Below, piece by piece: positions 15,966-23,800 of a DNA stretch of 64,000 nt. The notes beneath the pieces are model-generated. The model did not search any database. It worked only from the letters and a program-made list of their open reading frames with translations, and was not told where the DNA came from. This DNA comes from Curvibacter lanceolatus ATCC 14669 (lineage in GTDB: Bacteria > Pseudomonadota > Gammaproteobacteria > Burkholderiales > Burkholderiaceae_C). The stretch covers positions 310,001 through 374,000 of the forward strand of contig NZ_KB906253.1 in assembly GCF_000381265.1 (NCBI RefSeq). The letters run 5' to 3'. A program made the translations under genes and the position numbers. Each line of letters starts with the position of its first letter. Position 1 is the first letter of the stretch.

Positions 15966-16532
15966 TCAGGCGGCGGCGCGGGTGGCGCCGATGGGGCCCT
16001 TCGTGCCCATCGTGCCCACCGCGCCCACCGGGCTATGGCTGCTGTTGCTGGGCGGGGCCAGCAATTCGCGCACGCGGGCCACCTCCTCCAGGCTGCCGTG
16101 CACCACCAGCACGTACTGGTCGACCTGGAGCGCGGTCTCGTATTTGATCTGGGCGTCGGCCGGCACGCCCAGTCGCGTCAGCGCCGCGCCCAGGGCCGAC
16201 AGCCCACCCACCAGGGCGGCGCCCTCCAGCACGCCGACCAGGGTCAGCACCACCGGGCCGGCCATGGCCAGCACGCCGATGCCGGGCAGAAAGAACACGG
16301 CAGGCGCCAGCAACAGGCTCCAGATGCCGCCCCAGAAAGCGCCTGTGGCGCCCCAGGCCTTCATCTTGTCGCCCACGGTGTAGAAGCCGGTGGGGTGTTC
16401 TTCGCTGTGGTAGCCCTTGCCCAGCAGGGACAGGGTCTTGAGGTCGATGCCCGCGCGCCCCAGGGTCTGCAGGGCAGTCTCTGCCTCCTGGTGCGTGGCG
16501 AAGATGAAGCCGGGGGCAAGGTGGTCGTTCAT
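15966..16532 (-). CDS. General-stress (GS17M-like) membrane protein with glycine-rich segment
   Basis: 188 residues. The first ~45 (GFIFATHQEAETALQTLGRA, then LKTLSLLGKGYH) match the N-terminal module of general stress 17M / DUF1269-like proteins. The centre has long Gly/Ala/Leu hydrophobic segments (GATGAFWGGIWSLLLAPAVF, then GPVVLTLVGVLEGAALVGGL) that should insert in the membrane. The C-terminal part (DQYVLVVHGSLEEVARVREL) resembles a small regulatory domain. The end (GTMGTKGPIGATRAAA) has a short Gly-X-Y-like stretch. It follows the three-BON protein gene by 36 bases on the same strand, suggesting one operon with it and the hydroxylase. Confidence 0.78.
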   Translation of the reverse strand: MNDHLAPGFIFATHQEAETALQTLGRAGIDLKTLSLLGKGYHSEEHPTGFYTVGDKMKAWGATGAFWGGIWSLLLAPAVFFLPGIGVLAMAGPVVLTLVGVLEGAALVGGLSALGAALTRLGVPADAQIKYETALQVDQYVLVVHGSLEEVARVRELLAPPSNSSHSPVGAVGTMGTKGPIGATRAAA

Positions 16533-16568
16533 GAGGTGTCCTGAGGGAAGAGGGTTGCGGGCAGGGCT

Positions 16569-17219
16569 TCAGTCAAAGCTCAGTTCGTCGTGCACATGGC
16601 GCACGCCGGGCGTGTTCCAGGCGGCCTGCAGCGCCAGGCCATGCTCAGCCCAACTGTCCACTTCGCCGCTGAGGGTGACCGTGGCACCCTGCACCGCCAC
16701 CGAGATGCGGCGTGCGTCGCCATGGGCGCGCCGCTGCAGGGCGCGTTCGATGTCGGCCGCCACGGCCGAGCAGTTGATCTGGGGCTTGACCGCGATCTCG
16801 TCGGTCAGGTTGCGCAGGCCCTGCAGGTGGCGCACGGTGGCCAGGGCCGCCTCGCGCTGGAAATCCCAGTGCACGACGCCGCTCAAGGTCATGTTGCCGT
16901 CTTCCACCAGCACATGCAGCGCCTTGGCGGGCAGCTGGCGCGTCCATTGCAGCGCCGAGATGGCGGCCCGCGCCAGATCGGAGTCGCTGCGCTCGGCCGT
17001 GCTTTGCAGCTGCACCTTCAGTTCCACCGCCAGGGCGCGCACGCCCTGCACGCGCTTGGCGGCGCGCTCGGCCTCCCATTTCTCGGAGAAGCTGTCCACC
17101 ACCCCGCTCAGGGTGACCACGCCCTCGTTCACCCCCACGCCGATGTGGGCCGAGTTGATGGAAGGGTCGCCGGTCAGTTCGGCGACCACGGAGGCTTGCA
17201 GTGTCTTGTCGGGTGTCAT
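16569..17219 (-). CDS. Triple BON-domain protein (OsmY-like, no signal peptide)
   Basis: 216 residues. Three BON domains in a row span about residues 5-70, 78-146 and 150-216, each with the Gly-x-Val-x-Leu-x-Gly-x-Val core: GVVTLSGVVDS, GNMTLSGVVHW and ATVTLSGEVDS. BON domains bind phospholipid membranes and protect them during osmotic stress. Unlike OsmY there is no N-terminal signal, so it may work in the cytoplasm. Its ATG overlaps the stop of the hydroxylase gene (ATGA at 17216-17219), coupling the two. Confidence 0.9.
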   Translation of the reverse strand: MTPDKTLQASVVAELTGDPSINSAHIGVGVNEGVVTLSGVVDSFSEKWEAERAAKRVQGVRALAVELKVQLQSTAERSDSDLARAAISALQWTRQLPAKALHVLVEDGNMTLSGVVHWDFQREAALATVRHLQGLRNLTDEIAVKPQINCSAVAADIERALQRRAHGDARRISVAVQGATVTLSGEVDSWAEHGLALQAAWNTPGVRHVHDELSFD

Positions 17220-17854
17220 GGTGAAGGTCCTTGGTGTGAGGTTTTGGAGGCATCCGCCGGGGCGCTACGCGAGGTGGTCGCACAGGGCTGGCGCTTGAGT
17301 GGGCCCAAGGCGGGGCCGGCCGTGCCCCACACCCCGTCCCAGAAGAAGGTGGTCACGCCAAAGCGGTGGTGTTGGCCCGGCAGGTGGTGGCTGGCGTGCC
17401 AGAGCTTGTAGCGGCGGACCCAGGGGCGTTGCGGGCGGTGGTGGTGGAGCGCATGGTGGGCCAGCGAGTACACGAACAGCCCGCTGAGCACGCCCGCCGC
17501 CAGGGGCAGGCCCTGCCAGGTGGGCAGCCAGGCCAGGCTGGGCAGCAGCACCAGCAGCCCGAAGGCCGAGGCGCTGATCACCGTGGGGCTGCAGATGCGT
17601 GCGGCCGGCCGGTCGTGGTGCATCTGGTGCCAGCGCCTGAAAGGGTCGAAGCCATGCAGCACGAAGCGGTGCAGCAGGTACTCCAGCAGGGTCCAGATCA
17701 GGGCCCCGAGGGCAAACAGCAGCACGCCCAGCAGGCGTTGCCCCGGGGGCACGGCCCAGGCCAGCCACAGGCTCAGGCCCATGGACGCGGCGCCATAGAA
17801 CACCAGGTCGGCGTAGTAGGCCCGGGCACTGTGCTCCAGGTTCAAGAAGGCCAT
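17216..17854 (-). CDS. Fatty-acid hydroxylase / sterol-desaturase family membrane enzyme
   Basis: 212 residues. The four-cluster histidine pattern of the family is complete: HRFVLH near residue 62, HQMHH near 76, HHALHHH near 132 and HASHH near 155. These residues hold a di-iron centre. Three or four membrane segments surround them (residues ~18-35, 42-60, 92-128). The family hydroxylates or desaturates fatty acids, carotenoids or sterols; the substrate here is unknown. It is coupled to the BON protein and preceded by a motif copy 69 nt upstream, so a role in membrane-lipid adaptation under stress is likely (inference). Confidence 0.9.
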   Translation of the reverse strand: MAFLNLEHSARAYYADLVFYGAASMGLSLWLAWAVPPGQRLLGVLLFALGALIWTLLEYLLHRFVLHGFDPFRRWHQMHHDRPAARICSPTVISASAFGLLVLLPSLAWLPTWQGLPLAAGVLSGLFVYSLAHHALHHHRPQRPWVRRYKLWHASHHLPGQHHRFGVTTFFWDGVWGTAGPALGPLKRQPCATTSRSAPADASKTSHQGPSP

Positions 17855-17923
17855 GGGTTTCCTTTGGCGGGTTGCGGGCTGGGGTGCGAGCCCTCAGCTT
17901 GGCGCCGCCGCAGCGTCGGGTCT

Positions 17924-17937
17924 GTGCGCTGTCGAAC
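17924..17937. promoter_or_regulatory. Inverted-repeat motif site 9 (GTGCG-CTGT-CGAAC)
   Basis: Nine of ten half-site positions match. It lies 69 nt upstream of the hydroxylase-BON operon (minus strand). Confidence 0.45.
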
Positions 17938-17968
17938 CCTGATCGGCCCTGGCCTGGCCGGGTGGGAA

Positions 17969-18700
17969 TCAGCGTGCCGGCAGGTTGGGCAGCAGGCGGT
18001 CGTATTCGCGCTTGACCACCTGATAGCACTCGCAGGTGCGTTTCTCCAGGCCGGGGCGGTCCAGCACCGTGATGTGACCGCGGGCGTAGCGGATCAGGCC
18101 GGCGGCCTGCAGTTGCAGGGCGGCCCCGGTCACGCCCTCGCGCCTTACGCCCAGCATGTTGGAGATCAGCTCCTGGGTCATGATCAGGTCGGGGCCGCTC
18201 AAGCGGTCCAGGCTCAGCAGCAGCCAGCGGCACAGCTGCTGGTCCAGTGAGTGGTGGCGGTTGCACACGGCGGTCTGCGACATCTGCGTGAGCAAGGCCT
18301 GGGTGTAGCGCAGCAACAGGTGCAGAAAGGGCCCGGCGCGGTCGAACTCGTTTTTCAGTGTCGAGGCACGCAGGCGCAGGCCCTTGCCGGCACTTTGCAC
18401 CACAGCCCGGCTGGGCGTGGAGTTGCCGCCCATGAAAAGGGCCACCCCCACCATGCCCTCGTTGCCCACCACGGCAATCTCGGCCGAGGCGCCGGTTTCC
18501 ATCACATACAACAGCGAAATGATGGCGGTGGTGGGAAAGTAGGCGTAGTTCATCGTCACGCCCGACTCGTACAGCACCATGCCCAGGGGCAGGTCCACCG
18601 GCTCCAGCAGGGCCAGGATGGGCGCGAACTCGGGCGAGTCCATGGCCTCCAGCAGGTGGTTTTGCCTGTAATCGGCGGGGGTGGGTGAGACCTGGATCAT
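17969..18700 (-). CDS. Crp/Fnr-family transcriptional regulator
   Basis: 243 residues from ATG 18700 (MIQVSPTPADYRQN). The sensor domain has LPLGMVLYESGVTMNYAYFP and GNEGMVGVALFMGG. The winged helix has LTQMSQTAVCNRHHSLDQQL, ELISNMLGVRREGVTGAALQ and HITVLDRPGLEKRTCECYQV. It is a close relative in type to the regulator at 2103: same length class, LGVRREGVT versus LGMRRVGVT, and a shared C-terminal Cys-x-Cys-Tyr (CECY versus CNCY). They may therefore read similar DNA sites. There are no FNR cysteines. It is divergent from the 19000 gene, with a weaker motif copy (18848-18861) between them. Confidence 0.92.
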   Translation of the reverse strand: MIQVSPTPADYRQNHLLEAMDSPEFAPILALLEPVDLPLGMVLYESGVTMNYAYFPTTAIISLLYVMETGASAEIAVVGNEGMVGVALFMGGNSTPSRAVVQSAGKGLRLRASTLKNEFDRAGPFLHLLLRYTQALLTQMSQTAVCNRHHSLDQQLCRWLLLSLDRLSGPDLIMTQELISNMLGVRREGVTGAALQLQAAGLIRYARGHITVLDRPGLEKRTCECYQVVKREYDRLLPNLPAR

Positions 18701-18847
18701 GTGTGTTCCTCCCGGGCGCGCTTGGTTTGGTTGGTTGAGCGGATTGGCCGAAAGCGGCATCCGCACATTGGCGCCCCGCACCAGCGTAGTGCCTTTCCGC
18801 GAGATTAGATGTTCGCTAACGAACATATTGTTCAAAAACCTCGTCAG

Positions 18848-18861
18848 CGTTTGCCATCGCA
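18848..18861. promoter_or_regulatory. Weak inverted-repeat motif site 10 (GTTTG-CCAT-CGCAC)
   Basis: Eight of ten half-site positions match. It is centrally placed between the divergent Crp-type regulator (147 nt) and the 19000 gene (138 nt). Confidence 0.3.
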
Positions 18862-18999
18862 CCGACAGCACTCGGCGGCCGCTCCACCCTGGCTGCAGGC
18901 CCGAGCACGGCGCCCGGCGCCCAGCGCGGCGGGCCACCCTGCCCGGGCCCTGGATCGCTTTGATCTGCCACTCTGATTTGCTACTCAGGACACCTTGCC

Positions 19000-19380
19000 A
19001 TGAACCACACCAAACCCCTGCATGACGGCGATGGCCGCGCCCATGAAGGCGCCGGCCCCGGCGATGTCGACCCCACCCTGGCCCACCACCCGGTGCGCGC
19101 CGCTCCGCACCCGCTGGATGCGCTGAATGGCCTGCTGCAGGATCAGGAGGCCCATGCCATGGCCTGGCTGGCCGCCAGCGCCGTACCACCCGGCGAGCCG
19201 ATGCGTGTGCTGCGCGATTCGGCGCGGGAGCTGCGCAGCCAGGCCGAGCAGGCGCGCCGCCTGGTGCAGCGCCAGATCCAGGACCGCCCGCTCACCGCCG
19301 TGGCCCTGGCGGTGCTGGCAGGGGGTTGCCTCATGGCCCTGCCGCGTCTTTGGCACCTGGCCTTTTCTCCGCGTCGATGA
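19000..19380 (+). CDS. DUF883/ElaB-like C-terminally anchored membrane protein
   Basis: 126 residues. A His/Asp-rich N-terminal part is followed by a helical segment (VLRDSARELRSQAEQARRLV) and a single C-terminal membrane span (DRPLTAVALAVLAGGCLMAL) ending in a short basic tail. This arrangement, including the Arg-Pro before the span, is that of DUF883/ElaB-like proteins, which anchor to the inner membrane and can bind ribosomes in stationary phase. AGGACACC precedes the ATG. Its stop overlaps the start of the protease gene (ATGA), so the two are made together. Confidence 0.78.
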   Translation: MNHTKPLHDGDGRAHEGAGPGDVDPTLAHHPVRAAPHPLDALNGLLQDQEAHAMAWLAASAVPPGEPMRVLRDSARELRSQAEQARRLVQRQIQDRPLTAVALAVLAGGCLMALPRLWHLAFSPRR

Positions 19381-20300
19381 TGCAGGCCACGACTTCTGGC
19401 ACGGCCTTGGCCGTGCCCGCCTCCGTCGCGCCAGAGTCTGTTGACGGCGCCCCTCGCCTGACCGGGCCCTCGGGCTGGACCAGTGCCGGCCGTGGCACGG
19501 AGTCTTTGTCGGCTCCTGCGCCGGACGAGACTGCGGCCCACAGCCCCACGGTCGACCCACTGTTCTTCTCCGTGCCCCGGGTCTCCACCCTGGCCGGCGA
19601 GCGCGGGCTCACGCATGCCAGCGGATTCTACTTTCAGCGCGACGGGCGCCTGTACCTTGTCACCAGCCGCCATGTGGTGTTTGACCAGGCCACCCGCCAT
19701 GTGCCCGATCGGCTGGAGATCGAACTGCACCTGGACGGCACCAACCTGACCCGATCCACCGGCTTTTCCATCCCGCTTTATGTACAAGGCCAGGCCGTGT
19801 GGCGCCAGGGGAGCGACGGGGGGGGCGACATCGATGTCGCGGTGCTGGAGATCGAGCGCCGCAAGCTGCCGGCCTCGGTGGTCATCCGGGCCTTCACGCC
19901 GGCTCATCTGGTGAGCGACTTTGCCGAGGTGCCCGTCGGCGAGCCCCTGGTGGTGGTGGGCTTTCCGCTGGGCTTTCACGATGCGGTGCACCACCTGCCG
20001 GTGCTGCGCTATGCCATGGTGGCCTCGCCCTACGGCATCCGCTTTCAGGGCAAGGGCTATTTCCTGACGGATGCCCGCACCCACCGGGGCACCAGTGGTG
20101 CTCCGGTGGTGTCGCGCCGCCAGCACCCCAGCGCTGAGCAACAGGCCTTGCCCTGGCGGCTGTTGGGCGTGCACTCCTCGCGCATGGACATGGGCAACCG
20201 GGATCTGCTGCAGGACGAGTCGCTGGGCCTCAACTGCGTCTGGTACGCCGACATCCTGCTGCGCCTCACGGCCGACCCCAGCCGCTTCGGGGCGGGCTGA
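19377..20300 (+). CDS. Trypsin-like serine peptidase
   Basis: 307 residues from ATG 19377 (or the next ATG, 19380). The first ~60 residues are Ser/Thr/Pro/Ala-rich and look disordered, with no signal peptide. The peptidase domain shows the triad in order: His in TSRHVVF (near residue 99), Asp in GGDIDVAVLEI (near 149) and Ser in HRGTSGAPVV (near 241). The Thr-Ser-Gly-Ala-Pro form of the serine motif is typical of DegP/glutamyl-endopeptidase-type S1 enzymes. No PDZ domain follows. It overlaps the DUF883-like membrane protein gene, which could recruit it to the membrane (inference). Confidence 0.85.
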   Translation: MMQATTSGTALAVPASVAPESVDGAPRLTGPSGWTSAGRGTESLSAPAPDETAAHSPTVDPLFFSVPRVSTLAGERGLTHASGFYFQRDGRLYLVTSRHVVFDQATRHVPDRLEIELHLDGTNLTRSTGFSIPLYVQGQAVWRQGSDGGGDIDVAVLEIERRKLPASVVIRAFTPAHLVSDFAEVPVGEPLVVVGFPLGFHDAVHHLPVLRYAMVASPYGIRFQGKGYFLTDARTHRGTSGAPVVSRRQHPSAEQQALPWRLLGVHSSRMDMGNRDLLQDESLGLNCVWYADILLRLTADPSRFGAG

Positions 20301-20338
20301 ACAGGCCCGCTCCGCCCAGGCCCCTCGGCTGCGCTCGC

Positions 20339-20593
20339 TCAACCGCGTGGCGGGGCTGCTTCGGGGCCAAAGTCGGGGTGTTGGGCGGTCATGCTGCCCG
20401 GGCGCGGCTCGCTGCCAGGGCGGGAGTCACCAGGGTGCTCATGCTGAAGCGGCTCCGGTGAGGCCTGACCGCCAGCGTGCTGGCTGGTTGCATGGGCGTT
20501 TTGGTGCCGGCTTTTCTTGAGCGACAGCGTGGGGCGCGGCCGGGGCGCCGGGGCTGGCCGTGGGCGGGTGTTCACAGCCGCCCCGTCAGCCAC
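20339..20593 (-). CDS. Possible small Pro/Arg/His-rich protein
   Basis: 84 residues with ATG overlapping the last 22 bases of the DUF3309 gene. It is low complexity: Arg-Pro repeats (RPRPAPAPRPRP) then a His/Gln/Gly-rich part. There is no known motif. In GC-rich DNA such a frame can occur by chance; the overlap with the upstream gene is the only support. Confidence 0.25.
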   Translation of the reverse strand: MADGAAVNTRPRPAPAPRPRPTLSLKKSRHQNAHATSQHAGGQASPEPLQHEHPGDSRPGSEPRPGSMTAQHPDFGPEAAPPRG

Positions 20594-20730
20594 AGGATCA
20601 GCAGCACGATCAGCAGCAGCCCCAGGCCTCCGCTGGGCATGTAGCCCCAGGCATGGCTGTGCGGCCAGATGGGCACGGCGCCCACGACCATCAGCACCAG
20701 AATCACCAGCAGGATGGCACCCAGGTTCAT
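20572..20730 (-). CDS. DUF3309-family small membrane protein (copy 2)
   Basis: 52 residues from ATG 20730, the same length as copy 1 at 13676. Two hydrophobic segments flank the conserved loop WPHSHAWGYMPSGG. About half the residues are identical to copy 1, highest in the loop. A motif copy with perfect half-sites (20791-20804) is 60 nt upstream, and the large glucan-synthase gene ends 98 bases upstream. It is therefore probably transcribed from its own promoter and independent of the glucan synthase. Confidence 0.88.
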   Translation of the reverse strand: MNLGAILLVILVLMVVGAVPIWPHSHAWGYMPSGGLGLLLIVLLILWLTGRL

Positions 20731-20790
20731 GTTCAACTCCTCACCCCCAGGGGGGTTCAGCCAGTGTGTGCCCTGGGCGCCGGCCTGCCT

Positions 20791-20804
20791 GTGCGCTGGC
20801 GCAC
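20791..20804. promoter_or_regulatory. Inverted-repeat motif site 11 (GTGCG-CTGG-CGCAC)
   Basis: Perfect half-sites, 60 nt upstream of the DUF3309 copy 2 start (minus strand), in the only non-coding stretch before it. Confidence 0.55.
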
Positions 20805-20828
20805 CGTGCAGGTTGCGCAGCGCGGCTT

Positions 20829-23800
20829 TCAGGCGGTACTGGCCGGTGGCGGCAGGCTTTCTTCCGGCCCCGGCCCCGGCCCCAGGCGCAGCAGCACCTG
20901 ACGCACGCCCTGGTCGGCCTGCAGTGCGATGCCCTCCGGGCCCTGCAGCAGCCCGTCGCAAAACAGCTCATGCAGGCCTGGCCTCTCAGGCACGGCCTGC
21001 ACCTCGATGTCGTAGCACGTGCCCTGGCGCTGGTACTGAAGCTTGAAGCCGGTCCAGCCCGGGCGCAGGCAGGGCCGCAGCTGCAGCCGGCCCTGGGCCA
21101 GTTGCACGCCCAGCAGCGACTCCAGCACCAGCCGGTAGGCCCAGCCGGCCGAGCCGGTGTACCAGGTCCAGCCGCCTCGGCCCTGGTGCGGGGCGACGCC
21201 GTAGATGTCGGCGGCCACCGCATAAGGCTCCACCTGGTAGCGGGCCACGCCCGCGGCGGTCTCGGCATGGCGCAGCGGGCTCACCATGTCGAACACCTCC
21301 CAGGCCTGTTGGGCTTGCCCCAGCCGGGCGTAGGCCATGGCACACCAGATGGCGGCATGGGTGTATTGGCCACCGTTCTCGCGCACGCCGGGCACATAAC
21401 CCTTGATGTAGCCCGGGTCCAGGCCGCCATGGTCGAACGGGGGGTCGAGCAGGGCCACATAGCCAAAATGGCGGTTGACCAGGCGCTGGCCCACCGCCTG
21501 CATGGCCGCTCGCTGGTGCGCAGGGGTGGAGGCCCCACCCAGCACCGACCAGCTCTGCGCCACGGCGTCAATCTGGCATTCGGTGTTGCTGGCCGAGCCC
21601 AGCGGGGTGCCGTCGTCAAAGTAGGCGCGCCGGTACCAGTCGCCGTCCCAGGCGTGCTGCTCGGTCTGCTCGGCCAGGGTGGCGGCCTGGGCCCGCCAGG
21701 CGCTGGCCTGGGCCGGGTCGCCCTGGCCAGCAGGCAAATGGGCCAGCTGGGCCATCTCTGCCATCTCCGCCATCCGGCCCAGGGTGTCGTGCAGAAAGAA
21801 CGCCAGCCAGACACTCTCGCCACGCCCCTCGATGCCCACCAGGTTCATGCCGTCGTTCCAGTCGCCCGAGCCCATCAGGGGCAGGCCGTGGGCACCAAAG
21901 CGCAGGCCATGCGCCAGCGCGCGGCAGCAGTGCTGGTACAGGCTGCCGCTCTCGCCTGAGGCTTCTGGCAGGTCGTAATAGGCCTCTTCGTCGGCCGGCA
22001 CCGGCCGGCCCTTCAGGTAGGGCAGGGTTTCGGCCAGCACGCCCACATCACCGGTCAATTGCAGGTAGTGGCTCACCGCCTGGGGCAGCCACAGAAAGTC
22101 GTCCGAGCAGCGGGTGCGCACGCCGCGGCCGGTGGGCGGGTGCCACCAGTGCTGCACATCGCCCTCCTGGAACTGGCGCGCCGCGGCCCGCAGCAGGTGG
22201 GACCGGGCCAGGGCGGGTTGGCTGTGGGCCAGCGCCATGCTGTCCTGCAACTGGTCCCTAAAGCCGAAGGCGCCGCCAGATTGGTAGAAACCGCTGCGCC
22301 CCCACAGCCGGCTCGACAGCGTCTGGTACAGCAGCCAGCCGTTGAACAACAGGTTCAGCCCCGGGTCGGGGGTGTGGGCCTGCACCGGCTGCAGCACGCG
22401 CTTCCAGGCTTGCTCCACGGCCTGCAGCGAGGCCTCGGCCGCCGCAGCGTCGCGTGGCCCGGCCACGCCTTCAGGCCCCAGGCCTTGCAGGGCGCCCAGC
22501 CGGAACACGATTTGCCGGCTTTCGTCCGGTGCCAGTTCCAGGGGCACGCGCAGCGCTGCGCACGGGTCCAGCCCCGCGCCCAGGCGCAGCGACAGCTGGG
22601 CCTGGTTCATGGCCGCTGGCTGGCGCCAGGAGCCCTGGCGCCCCAGAAACTCGGTGCGGTCGCCGCTCCAGCTCACGCCGGGTTGCAGGCTCGAAGCACC
22701 GGCGTCAAAGAACACCCGCACCCCGGCAAAGTCGTTGTTGTAGGGGTTGTGCGCCAGCAAGGCCCCGGTGGCCGAGTCGCGCTCCGTCACGACGTGCTGG
22801 CCGGTGTGCGATGGCAGGTCGCCCAGCACCCACTCCACATAGCCGGTGACGGACAGGCGCCGCACCCGGGCGCTGCGGTTGTGCAGTGTCAGCACCGACC
22901 ATTTGAGCGACTGCGTGGCGTCCACGTGCACGCTCAGCGTGCTGTGGATGCCTTGCGCCGCGTGCTCGAAGCGGCTGTGACCAAAGCCGTGGCGCACCAC
23001 CGTGGCCCCGCCGCCGCCACAGGGCAGCGGCGTGGGCGACCAGTAGCGGCCGCTGTCTTCGTCGCGCAGGTACAAGGCCTCGCCGCTGTTGTCGCCCACC
23101 GGGTCGTTGCTCCAGGGGGAGAGGCGGTATTCGTGCGCGTTCTGGAACCAGGTGTAGCTGCCGCCGCTTTCCGACAACACGCAGCCCAGCTGCTCGTTGG
23201 CCATCACATTGACCCAGGGTTCGGGTGTCGTGCCCGGGTGCCCCGGTCTGCCCAGGCGGACCACATAGCTCTGACCATCGGCCGCGAAGCCGCCCAGGCC
23301 GTTGTCGAACTGCAGGCCCGCCACAGCGGCGGGCCCGTCTCCCTGGCGCTCATCGGGGCCCGGGTTGGCGCTCAACAGGCGCGGGGCCTTGCTGCGCCGC
23401 AGCTCCTTGCCGCGTGGCGGGGCCACCTGTTGGGCCAGTGTGCCCCCGGTGTCGCTCAGCACCACCCGCGCCACACTCAGAAACAGGTGCCGGTCTTCGG
23501 GCGAGATGTGCTCGCCCACGCGCACAAAGATGCCGCCCGATTTTTCGGCCAGGTTGGCCTCCAGGCCCGAGGCGATCAGGCCCAGGATCTGCTCCTGCAG
23601 CACCTGGCGGTAGCCGGCGCGGTCTTCGTTCCAGATCATCAGGTCCACCGTCAGGCCCTTGAGGCGCCAGTAGGCATGGGCGCGCACCAGCTGCTGCACC
23701 AGGCCGATGTGGGCCACATCGCTGATCCGCAGCAGCACGATGGGCAGGTCGCCCGAGATGGCGTAGCTCCACAGCCCGGACTGGCGCCGCTGGTTGCGCA

